From: Candidatus Propionivibrio dominans
GTDB lineage: Bacteria; Pseudomonadota; Gammaproteobacteria; Burkholderiales; Rhodocyclaceae
Direction of reading: 5' to 3'
Assembly (NCBI GenBank): GCA_016709335.1
Contig: JADJNC010000032.1
Coordinates: 1 to 13,304 of the forward strand
Length of the DNA: 13,304 nucleotides
The notes under the pieces were generated by a model that was not told the DNA's origin, did not search any database, and worked only from the letters and a program-made list of their open reading frames with translations. Of this stretch, positions 8,242 through 13,168 are shown one piece after another (the first letter of the stretch is position 1; the number at the start of each line of letters is the position of its first letter). A program made the translations under genes and the position numbers.

Positions 8242-8531
8242 TCCCTGTTCCAGCATTCATCCGCGCGCTCAAGTCTGGCGAGGAACTGGCCAACTCCGCG
8301 ACGTGGAAAAACCGTCAAGCGCTCGTCACAGCGATCACTGCGCTGTTGCTTGCATCCGCCGAGATCGCCCGCGCCTGCGGTGTCGACGTGCCATTCGCGG
8401 ATGGCCAGATCACAGCGCTGACAGGCGCTGTCGTGGTGCTTGTGTTCAATGTCTGGGCCACTTACGCAACTTCTCGCCGCGTCGGAACCCGTAAGCGCAC
8501 CGGCCTGCAATGGCCGGAAATCGGAAAATGA
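8238..8531 (+). CDS. Putative holin (two transmembrane helices)
   Basis: 97 residues. Two hydrophobic segments are visible, residues 28-46 (QALVTAITALLLASAEIAR) and 58-77 (ITALTGAVVVLVFNVWATYA), separated by a short polar turn with VDVPFADGQ. The C-terminus is basic (RRVGTRKRTG). Size, two helices, a charged tail and position after the tail genes match small class II-type holins, which permeabilise the inner membrane to end the infection cycle. The ATG overlaps the preceding stop (ATGA); the stop is followed directly by the next ATG. I cannot name a Pfam family, and an unrelated small membrane protein remains possible. Confidence 0.7.
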   Translation: MIPVPAFIRALKSGEELANSATWKNRQALVTAITALLLASAEIARACGVDVPFADGQITALTGAVVVLVFNVWATYATSRRVGTRKRTGLQWPEIGK

Positions 8532-8861
8532 ATGGCCAAGCGCGCCATGCTGAACTGCTGGCTTGTGGCCATGTGGCTGTGGATACAGTTCCGCGGCCAT
8601 GGGTGGGCCGGGGTGCGCCGCTCGCACGCATTCAAGGGCTTGATTCCGCATTTCGGGTATGCCGAGCGCACCGGGTTTCGGCGTTATCGCTCAATCGAGT
8701 ACATCCCGCCCAAAAGCAAGTTGTGGAGCGCTGACGACATGGCGCTGATCTTCTCGGGCCGGTACGTCGTCGTGCATTACGAAGCCATCGCGGTGCACAC
8801 CTGGGCGACGAAAGAGCAAGCATTGGCCGACCACTACTTCCACGGCAAGGCACGCAGATGA
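8532..8861 (+). CDS. Hypothetical protein with hydrophobic N-terminus
   Basis: 109 residues starting right after the holin stop. Residues 6-20 (MLNCWLVAMWLWIQF) are strongly hydrophobic and aromatic and could anchor the protein in the membrane; a second in-frame Met at residue 6 is an alternative start. The remainder is soluble-looking and rich in aromatic and basic residues (FRRYRSIEYIPPKSK), ending in a small domain-like segment (SADDMALIFSGRYVVVHYEA, HTWATKEQALADHYF). I do not recognise a family. It is not a typical spanin (no lipobox, no long periplasmic helix) and has no endolysin motif. The stop overlaps the next ATG (ATGA). Confidence 0.65.
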   Translation: MAKRAMLNCWLVAMWLWIQFRGHGWAGVRRSHAFKGLIPHFGYAERTGFRRYRSIEYIPPKSKLWSADDMALIFSGRYVVVHYEAIAVHTWATKEQALADHYFHGKARR

Positions 8862-9875
8862 AAATCATCACCCCGGAAGACCACGCCAGTCAGCAGATTT
8901 GTGTCGACCCGGCGATTCACCGGACGCACGTCAAGCCGATATCCGCGCCGCTGCACGTGGTTGCCGTAATCAGCAACCCGAGCCGGTTTCGGACGCGCTA
9001 CGAGCTATTCCGGCAGTTCGAGAAGTACGTTACGGACAGTGGGGCAATCCTGACAACTGTAGAGCTTGCCCTGCGGGACAGGCATTTCGAGGTAACGACA
9101 CCGGGGGCCGCGAACGGTTCAGCTCCGCAGTCCGGATCAGTTGTGGCACAAGGAGAACCTCATCAATATCGGAATCCGCGCCCTGCCTGCGGATTGGGAA
9201 TACGTCGCGTGGATTGATGCCGACGTGACATTCTCTCGCCCCGATTGGGTCTACGAAACGCTGCACCAACTGCAATCCTACAAAGTCGTGCAGCTTTTCT
9301 CGCACGCGCAAGACTTGGGGCCGAATGGCGAGCCGATCCAGCAATTCCAGTCATTCTGTTACTCATTCAGATCTGGCTTTCCATTTCCGCGCATCGTCAA
9401 TTCCGCTCGCGGGAAATACACTGCAGGCGGCCATCAGTGGCATCCCGGCTACGCCTGGGCCGCCCGGCGCTCGGCATTGAGTGATGTCGGGCTGCTCGGC
9501 GATATCGGCATCCTCGGCAGCGGCGACCATCACATGGCTTGTGCGTTCATAGACCGAGTGCGCGAATCAATACACGGGGACATGTCTTATCCATATTCCC
9601 GGTATTGGCAGCGCTGGCAGCAGCGGGCAATAGAGAGTGTGCGCCTCGATATCGGATACGTGCCCGGCCTGTTATTGCATTACTGGCATGGGGCGAAACG
9701 CGACCGCAAGTACGTCGACCGCTGGCAAATCCTCACCCGCAATAAGTTCGACCCGACCGAAGACTTGATACGTGACGCTCAGGGGCTGTGGCAACTCGCA
9801 GGCAACAAGCCGCAACTACGTGATGACATCCGCGACTATTTCAACCAGCGCAACGAGGACGGGCTTGATGTCTAA
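8858..9875 (+). CDS. Glycosyltransferase-like protein (GT-A style), reading frame broken at a G run
   Basis: Read as one gene with a +1 shift at GGGGG (9103-9107), this gives 338 residues. The first frame covers PLHVVAVISNPSRFRTRYEL (31-50) and TVELALRDRHFEVTTPG. The second frame continues PRTVQLRSPDQLWHKENLIN, then EYVAWIDADVTF with a DxD-type motif at 120-122, HPGYAWAARR, GSGDHHMACAF and LLHYWHGAKRDRKY. The beginning, an Asp-Ala-Asp after a beta strand and the later His/Asp motifs fit a GT-A nucleotide-sugar transferase fold. I recall similar uninterrupted proteins in phage genomes. Without the shift the first frame ends at 9217, and the second has only a poor TTG start at 9141. The ATG overlaps the preceding stop. 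A sugar-transfer role, perhaps in modifying host surface glycans, is inference; donor and acceptor are unknown. Confidence 0.75.
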
Positions 9876-10138
9876 CGTAGTCGACCTCGCTATCTACAAG
9901 CGCGGCTTAGGCACATGATCGCTACCAGCAAAAACTGGCGTCGACACTGGCTTGCGTGGCGCTATCCGGCAGCCTGCTCTAGCTGACGGCGCACCCACGC
10001 GGCACCACCGAGCAGCCCGCAAGGTTCGCGCTGCGCTTGAGTCATGCGCATGGTGACGACAACGGTGGGCTGGTCTGGAGAGAGGGGCTTGCGCCCCTGG
10101 CCGCGACCTGGGCCGCCTCGTTTAGTGTCGATCATTAA
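9868..10138 (+). pseudogene. Broken small phage gene (frameshift plus in-frame amber)
   Basis: ATG 9868 overlaps the glycosyltransferase stop by eight bases, as the hub gene overlaps the peptidase. It reads MSNVVDLAIYKRGL and then soon reaches TGA at 9916. Skipping one G of GG at 9909-9910 gives a convincing continuation: AHDRYQQKLASTLACVALSG, SLL, an amber codon at about 9980, then LTAHPRGTTEQPARFALRLS, HAHGDDNGGLVWREGLAPLA and ATWAASFSVDH, ending at TAA 10136-10138. If the amber were Gln the product would be 89 residues. I do not recognise the family. The protein-like run after the amber shows the frame was selected until recently. The gene ends tail to tail with the convergent gene, sharing four bases. 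A real nonsense mutation, rather than only base-calling error, is suggested because two independent lesions are needed. Confidence 0.55.
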
Positions 10139-10417
10139 ACTACGTCGTAGCCTTCAATTTTCCAGTCAAAAACATCGAGGCTGTTGTCTTCGTTCGCGTC
10201 AAGCTCCGACTGCTCTATGTAGTAGTACGCGATAAGCGTTACGTCGTTGCCTTCCGCATCTTCGCAGCTCACGCTGGCCGCAAACTCGACTCGCGTATCT
10301 CCGTCGCACTGCACGCGGTTTGTAAAGTCGCAGTTTTTCGCGCTCCACATTGTTCACCGCATCTTCGCCGACTGCCGCCACCGCTTGTTCGCGGGTCATT
10401 TCGCCCTTGGTGCTCAT
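10135..10417 (-). CDS. Hypothetical phage accessory protein, frame broken at an A run
   Basis: The start ATG at 10417 has a strong Shine-Dalgarno (AAGGAG, seven bases before). It reads MSTKGEMTREQAVAAVGEDA, VNNVERE, then loses its frame at AAAAA (plus-strand T run 10334-10338). Dropping one A continues as NCDFTNRVQCDGDTRVEFAA, SVSCEDAEGNDVTLIAYYY, IEQSELDANEDNSLDVFDWK and IEGYDVV, 93 residues in all. The second half is acidic with beta-strand character and three cysteines. As written, the first frame would continue as an Arg-rich sequence unlike a real protein, and the second would start at an internal ATG without a ribosome site. No family recognised. It lies 3 bases downstream of its partner gene and probably shares the promoter at 10708-10735. 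Confidence 0.62.
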
Positions 10418-10419
10418 TT

Positions 10420-10672
10420 TTAGACTCCTTCTTTCATCGCGATCCTGGCGGCTGCGCGTACTTTAACTTCGTCCATCATTTCTTTCCAGCGCGGATCGCT
10501 ATCGCTGGTCATGTTGGCTATGTCTTGCAGCTTGTCAGCCTTGCTGCCGAGCTTACTCCAAAGCAGCTCGCCATTTCCGGTCTCTGCATACTTGTCATGC
10601 GGGTTGTAGCCTTCCGCCGCCCTCGTTGTCAGAGGTTGTTGTATGCGGTCAGAGCGGATTGGTTTTGGTCAT
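10420..10672 (-). CDS. Hypothetical small phage protein, frame broken at an A run near the start
   Basis: ATG 10670-10672 is preceded by AAGGGGA and a strong promoter, but as written gives only seven codons before TGA. Dropping one A from AAAA (plus-strand T run 10663-10666) yields 83 residues: MTKPIRSDRIQQPLTTRAAE, GYNPHDKYAETGNGELLWSK, LGSKADKLQDIANMTSDSDP, RWKEMMDEVKVRAAARIAMK, EGV. The product is polar, mostly helical and lacks a recognised domain. The restored stop TAA sits beside the Shine-Dalgarno of the downstream gene, a normal operon junction. The unbroken frame would otherwise lack a start until an internal Met. It is absent from simple ORF predictions because of the break. I infer a real, recently functional gene. 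Confidence 0.6.
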
Positions 10673-10707
10673 TTCGTTCCCCTTCTGTTGTTTGTTTCGA
10701 TGTAGTT

Positions 10708-10735
10708 ATTGTATTCTTTTTTCAAAGCATGTCAA
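10708..10735 (-). promoter_or_regulatory. Predicted sigma70 promoter, leftward
   Basis: On the minus strand TTGACA (10730-10735, perfect -35) is followed after 16 bases by TACAAT (10708-10713, five of six -10 bases). The spacer is A-rich. It lies in the only AT-rich intergenic gap of the window (about 10673-10772), with the next gene's Shine-Dalgarno and ATG about 35 bases downstream of the -10. It should drive the two small genes ending at the convergent junction near 10135. No clear operator dyad or terminator is seen in the gap. Confidence 0.7.
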
Positions 10736-10772
10736 CAGTTTTTAGCATTTTTTTCACGCGCTACCCGGACCT

Positions 10773-11114
10773 TCATGGCGCACGGTATAGTGGTACTTTC
10801 CAGACAATATCTAACGGGAACGACTTGACGCAGTCAGGATCGTCAAAGCCTACAGAAAGTGGAGGTTCAGCCCTACTGTGGAAATACTCCCAAGCAACCG
10901 GATCCTTCTCGCACATGATATAGCCATCGGTGGCGGCGAGTTGCTCCTCAGCCACCGTCAGATCGTGCAGCCTGTCTTTGTGGACCATCGCCCACCCTTC
11001 GGGCATTGCGACAAATGATCTTCGAAGGCAGCCATCCTCTGTGACGTGCTCAACAGCCGAGTGAAATGCGGCGAGTTGCTTCCGCAGTTCAGCTATCTCT
11101 TCAAGTGCGGTCAT
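10773..11114 (-). CDS. Phage accessory protein: coiled-coil N-terminus plus C-terminal PLYRAP domain
   Basis: 113 residues. The N-terminus (MTALEEIAELRKQLAAFHSA) is a short coiled coil, with a second QLAA copy (VAEEQLAATDG) mid-protein. The C-terminal half (DPVAWEYFHSRAEPPLSVGF, then KSFPLDIVWKVPLYRAP) resembles a small domain common at the end of modular phage accessory proteins of the Ea22-like kind, which pair variable coiled coils with a W-E-Y...P-L-Y-x-A-P ending. Function is unknown for these proteins. The ATG overlaps the upstream gene's stop (ATGA at 11111-11114). No transmembrane or catalytic motif is seen. Confidence 0.72.
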   Translation of the reverse strand: MTALEEIAELRKQLAAFHSAVEHVTEDGCLRRSFVAMPEGWAMVHKDRLHDLTVAEEQLAATDGYIMCEKDPVAWEYFHSRAEPPLSVGFDDPDCVKSFPLDIVWKVPLYRAP

Positions 11115-11479
11115 GGCTTTGGCTCAGTTGGAAAGTCACGCTCAATAACGCGGCGCTGGTCCGTTCCGGGGAACGCCTGCTGTCTCCACTTGATAAGTGC
11201 GTCTTTCAGAGCCAAGTTCTGCTTATCGCGCTCGGACAGTTGCTGGCGGAGTTCGGCAGCCGCAGCGTGATACACCCTAAGATTGTGTTCGTTGGCTGCG
11301 AGAGCGTTGGCGAGTTGCTCACGAAGTTTGTCGTTCTCGTCTAGCAACTTGGCGTTGAATGCAAGGCGGCGATTCAGTTCCGCAACCTGCTCTTTGAGCA
11401 TCTGGATGGTATCGAACTGGCTCTCTACGCCGTCGGCCACGGCACCAAAATACATTGCTTCGTCTGCAAGCCGGCTCAT
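11111..11479 (-). CDS. Coiled-coil phage accessory protein
   Basis: 122 residues, dominated by heptad-repeat helix from about 22 to 95 (TIQMLKEQVAELNRRLAFNA, LLDENDKLREQLANALAA, AAAELRQQLSERDKQNLALK). The tail (DALIKWRQQAFPGTDQRRVI) is a conserved-looking short segment ahead of an acidic/proline end. A Shine-Dalgarno (AAAGGA) precedes ATG 11479. The stop overlaps the next gene's ATG. Neighbouring genes carry the same x-QLA-type heptads, so this may be one of a set of related, recombining coiled-coil modules. Family and function not recognised. Confidence 0.72.
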   Translation of the reverse strand: MSRLADEAMYFGAVADGVESQFDTIQMLKEQVAELNRRLAFNAKLLDENDKLREQLANALAANEHNLRVYHAAAAELRQQLSERDKQNLALKDALIKWRQQAFPGTDQRRVIERDFPTEPKP

Positions 11480-11480
11480 T

Positions 11481-11825
11481 TCAATATCCTTTCAACTTCA
11501 GCGACTTCTCAACGCGCCCACGGAACTCGCTCGACCAGTGTCCGTAGTTCATGCGCCCGGATGCCTCGCGCAGCAGTTCCGACACTATTTTAAATTGCTG
11601 CCGCAGCGCAAGCTCTCGTTCGCCCCCCATGCCAACGATGCGGGCTTGCTCTAGGGCTTCGGCTTGAGCGGCGGCGAGTTGCTGGTGGAGTTCGCCAATT
11701 TTCTTAGCCTGAAGATGTAGGCGATTTTTGGCGGAAGCCATCAACCCAGATACCTCTGCATCTTCCTTTACTCTTTCGATTTTCCGCAGCATTTCCTCTG
11801 CGTGGTATTGTTCTTCAAGGTTCAT
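11481..11825 (-). CDS. Coiled-coil phage accessory protein
   Basis: 114 residues from ATG 11825, chosen over an upstream in-frame ATG at 11855 because an ideal AAGGAGG lies seven bases before it and because it overlaps the upstream gene's stop (ATGA). The sequence is helical throughout: MNLEEQYHAEEMLRKIERVK, then KKIGELHQQLAAAQAEALEQ, then GGERELALRQQFKIVSELLR. The C-terminus (YGHWSSEFRGRVEKSLKLK) is basic and aromatic. No catalytic motif or membrane segment. The central HQQLAAAQAE resembles heptads in the two genes downstream. Function unknown. Confidence 0.72.
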   Translation of the reverse strand: MNLEEQYHAEEMLRKIERVKEDAEVSGLMASAKNRLHLQAKKIGELHQQLAAAQAEALEQARIVGMGGERELALRQQFKIVSELLREASGRMNYGHWSSEFRGRVEKSLKLKGY

Positions 11826-11965
11826 TTCCCTGCCTCCTTTTCCGATTTCACGCACTCAACGCACTTGCGCACCTTGATGCCGCGTCGCAACACAAACCGC
11901 GATCCGGATATTGACGATCTTTGCACGCCGCAGAAGCGGCAGATCCATGTGATTGTGAATGTCAT
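11822..11965 (-). CDS. 47-residue four-cysteine (zinc-ribbon-like) protein
   Basis: A short gene easily missed by length cut-offs. It reads MTFTITWICRFCGVQRSSIS, GSRFVLRRGIKVRKCVECVK, SEKEAGK. Cys9-x2-Cys12 and Cys35-x2-Cys38 have the spacing of a zinc ribbon with a 22-residue basic linker. Both ends overlap neighbours as ATGA: its ATG with the stop of the helix-turn-helix gene upstream, and its stop with the ATG at 11825. The double overlap, the paired CxxC knuckles and the embedded Shine-Dalgarno of the next gene make it a convincing gene. Small zinc-ribbon proteins are frequent in phage early regions, but the target (DNA, RNA or protein) cannot be told. Confidence 0.72.
   Translation of the reverse strand: MTFTITWICRFCGVQRSSISGSRFVLRRGIKVRKCVECVKSEKEAGK
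11833..11839 (-). promoter_or_regulatory. Shine-Dalgarno AAGGAGG deciding the 11825 start
   Basis: A full-consensus AAGGAGG on the minus strand lies seven bases before ATG 11825 and inside the end of the upstream four-cysteine protein gene. It rules in the shorter start for the coiled-coil protein. Confidence 0.75.
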
Positions 11966-12216
11966 TCGATAATCTCAAACCGATGCGCCGGAAACGCCTT
12001 GATTCTCCGCACGCGCGGTCCTGTCGGCCAGTCCTCCAGCGCGATCAGCGCCCGCTGCACGACAGTGACAGACATCAGCATCCGGTCGCCGATTTCGTTG
12101 GTTGTCCGCATGCCAGCCTGCACGGCGACGAATACCCGCTCAATGGCGGCGGCGGATACTTTTAGTCGATCATCCTGGGTGCCTTCGCCGTCTCGTCGAC
12201 CCATTTTTCCGCCCAT
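11962..12216 (-). CDS. Small helix-turn-helix protein
   Basis: 84 residues from ATG 12216 (80 from an alternative ATG at 12204; neither has a strong Shine-Dalgarno). Residues 20-60 read as a winged-helix-type unit: VSAAAIERVFVAVQAGMRTT then NEIGDRMLMSVTVVQRALIA. A recognition helix follows the turn at GMRTTNEIG, and a possible wing contains PTGPRVRRIKAF. This suggests a DNA-binding regulator of phage genes, though the match is by pattern only. The N-terminal 15-20 residues (KMGRRDGEGTQDDR) are charged and overlap the 3' end of the preceding gene in another frame. The stop overlaps the four-cysteine gene's ATG (ATGA). Confidence 0.62.
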   Translation of the reverse strand: MGGKMGRRDGEGTQDDRLKVSAAAIERVFVAVQAGMRTTNEIGDRMLMSVTVVQRALIALEDWPTGPRVRRIKAFPAHRFEIIE

Positions 12217-12287
12217 GCGATGGACTCGGAGTTTCCTGATGGAAGTTGTGTTTTCTGCTGAAAAAGCAGGTGTGCGGTCATGCTCAT
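12162..12287 (-). CDS. 41-residue hypothetical protein
   Basis: I place the start at ATG 12287, preceded by AAAAGGAAAAC; the longer open frame upstream lacks a ribosome site and reads through non-protein-like sequence. Product: MSMTAHLLFQQKTQLPSGNS, ESIAWAEKWVDETAKAPRMI, D. The SESIAWAEKWVDETA segment looks like a short amphipathic helix. No family recognised. Its 3' end overlaps the helix-turn-helix gene by 55 bases (43 with the later start), unusually long for this operon, so one of the two starts may be wrong. Confidence 0.5.
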   Translation of the reverse strand: MSMTAHLLFQQKTQLPSGNSESIAWAEKWVDETAKAPRMID

Positions 12288-12330
12288 GTTTTCCTTTTGT
12301 TTAAGTTTCGGTGGACCCTGTAAGTGGGGC

Positions 12331-12565
12331 CTATTTGGCGTTCGGTGTCTCATTCGGCACAAGTATCGTGTCGTGATATGCCGGTAGGCCGTCAAGGATG
12401 TTCTGGGCCATGTACTCAGCGTTGACAGATTCACAGGTGATCAGCCGCAACCCTTCGCGCAGTCTGGCAATTTCTTCAAGCAATTCTCTTGCAACCTCGT
12501 ATCCGGGGTCTGGAAGCAAGCAAATACACGCTCGTATCCTTTTTTAGTCTATCTTCGGTAACCAT
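12331..12565 (-). CDS. Hypothetical phage protein, frame broken at an A6 run
   Basis: ATG 12563-12565 has GGAG six bases upstream and reads MVTEDRLK. As written the frame then drifts and stops at TGA. Dropping one A from AAAAAA (plus-strand T run 12540-12545) continues in the frame that is open to 12331: RIRACICLLPDPGYEVAREL, LEEIARLREGLRLITCESVN, AEYMAQNILDGLPAYHDTIL, VPNETPNAK. The restored protein is 77 residues, with a coiled-coil ELLEEIARLREGLR centre and a TAG stop. Otherwise the only start is an internal TTG-type codon near 12519 without a ribosome site. This gene follows the second attC-like site, with ATG about 25 bases after that site's end. No family recognised. Confidence 0.58.
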
Positions 12566-12579
12566 GTCTTTCTCCGTTA

Positions 12580-13149
12580 TCAATCAGACGCCGAACCCTG
12601 CGTTTGAGCCGGACCCTCCGGCGATAATGCCGCCGTCGGGCCGCTCAACTCCACGTTATGCGTCTGGCTCATGCGCCGAATGTCGGCATGCGCAGCGTCC
12701 AGCAGTCCGCGCAGCCGCTTGCACTCCGCTTCGAAGTCGCGTTTCTGCTGCACAACATGGGCAAAGGCTTCTTTCGCCCCTTCTTCGGCAAGGCGCAACC
12801 CCACGTTCTCCTCAATGTTGGATTCCGCCGCCTTCTTCCACCGCTCCACGTCTTCTAGTGCGGCGGCGCGTTCTTTCGCTGCCCTTGCGTAAAGCGCGTA
12901 CCAATCATCGGCTCGCTGGGTCAGCACGTCGTATTCCGCTCCGGTCAGCGTCACAGCATCAAGCCGTTGTTGCAGCAATGCGGCAGCTTCGTCGTATGCG
13001 TCTGCGATGTAGCCGCACGGCTTTCCCATAAAATCCTTGCGGTATGCTTTGCGCGCTTTGTTTGCAGCAGAACGAAGCTCATCAACTCGGTGCTTCAGGC
13101 TGTTGCGCACCCACGGCCCACGGCTTTCACAATTCATCCACTCTTCCAT
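12580..13149 (-). CDS. Coiled-coil protein in a cassette-like unit
   Basis: 189 residues from ATG 13149, preceded by GGAGG five bases upstream. The body is helical: RNSLKHRVDELRSAANKARK, an IADAYDEAAALLQQRLD stretch, then KERAAALEDVERWKKAAESN and QQKRDFEAECKRLRGLLDAA. A DDWYALYARAAKE segment breaks the heptads. The last 26 residues (from HNVELSGP to QGSASD) are low-complexity and translate the hairpin site at 12585-12666; the native protein probably ended in function before this read-in. Cassette ORFs often run into their attC site. It shares the coiled-coil style of the other small genes but sits between two attC-like sites. No catalytic motif; function unknown. Confidence 0.75.
   Translation of the reverse strand: MEEWMNCESRGPWVRNSLKHRVDELRSAANKARKAYRKDFMGKPCGYIADAYDEAAALLQQRLDAVTLTGAEYDVLTQRADDWYALYARAAKERAAALEDVERWKKAAESNIEENVGLRLAEEGAKEAFAHVVQQKRDFEAECKRLRGLLDAAHADIRRMSQTHNVELSGPTAALSPEGPAQTQGSASD
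12585..12666 (-). repeat. attC-like recombination hairpin (site B)
   Basis: An imperfect inverted repeat of 82 bases. Plus-strand CAGACGC (12585-12591) pairs with GCGTCTG (12660-12666). AAC (12594-12596) pairs with GTT (12655-12657), five-base unpaired spacers follow, then GTTTGAGC (12602-12609) pairs with GCTCAAC (12643-12649), leaving one extra T. Bulged C12610 and A12613 break the next stem (GG.CCC with GGGCC), and CGGCG/CGCCG (12619-12623, 12631-12635) closes a seven-base loop. R box, spacer, L box, extrahelical bases on one arm and variable tip are the architecture of integron attC sites. The gene-strand ends read GCATAAC and GTTCGGC, each one base off the RYYYAAC/GTTRRRY consensus. Covariance-model scoring has not been done. 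Confidence 0.6.
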
Positions 13150-13168
13150 TTCTTCCTCCGTAATGTGC

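Noticed and set aside
9103..9107. Programmed frameshift at the G5 run
   Set aside because: No slippery heptamer of the usual type, stem-loop or internal Shine-Dalgarno is seen, and four other genes show the same kind of one-base excess.
8899..9228. Plus-strand ORF of 109 codons overlapping the glycosyltransferase
   Set aside because: Third-frame shadow; it carries none of the glycosyltransferase motifs, which lie in the other two frames.
9141..9875. Glycosyltransferase as an independent gene starting at TTG 9141
   Set aside because: No ribosome site, a rare start, and the upstream 30 residues continue in the same frame back to the G run with sequence typical of the family.
9975..9985. Amber codon reassignment (TAG read as Gln)
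   Set aside because: The fibre-like gene and the 12331 gene end naturally with TAG, and only one in-frame TAG is seen in a gene that also needs a frameshift repair.
10083..10098. Perfect hairpin AGGGGC-TTGC-GCCCCT as a terminator between the convergent operons
   Set aside because: No U tract follows, and it lies inside the restored coding frame of the broken gene (REGLAPLA). No room remains for a terminator, since the convergent genes overlap by four bases.
12288..12330. GGCCC/GGGTCC dyad between two small minus-strand genes as operator or terminator
   Set aside because: Short, interrupted by eight bases and without a U tract or a second copy; could be chance.
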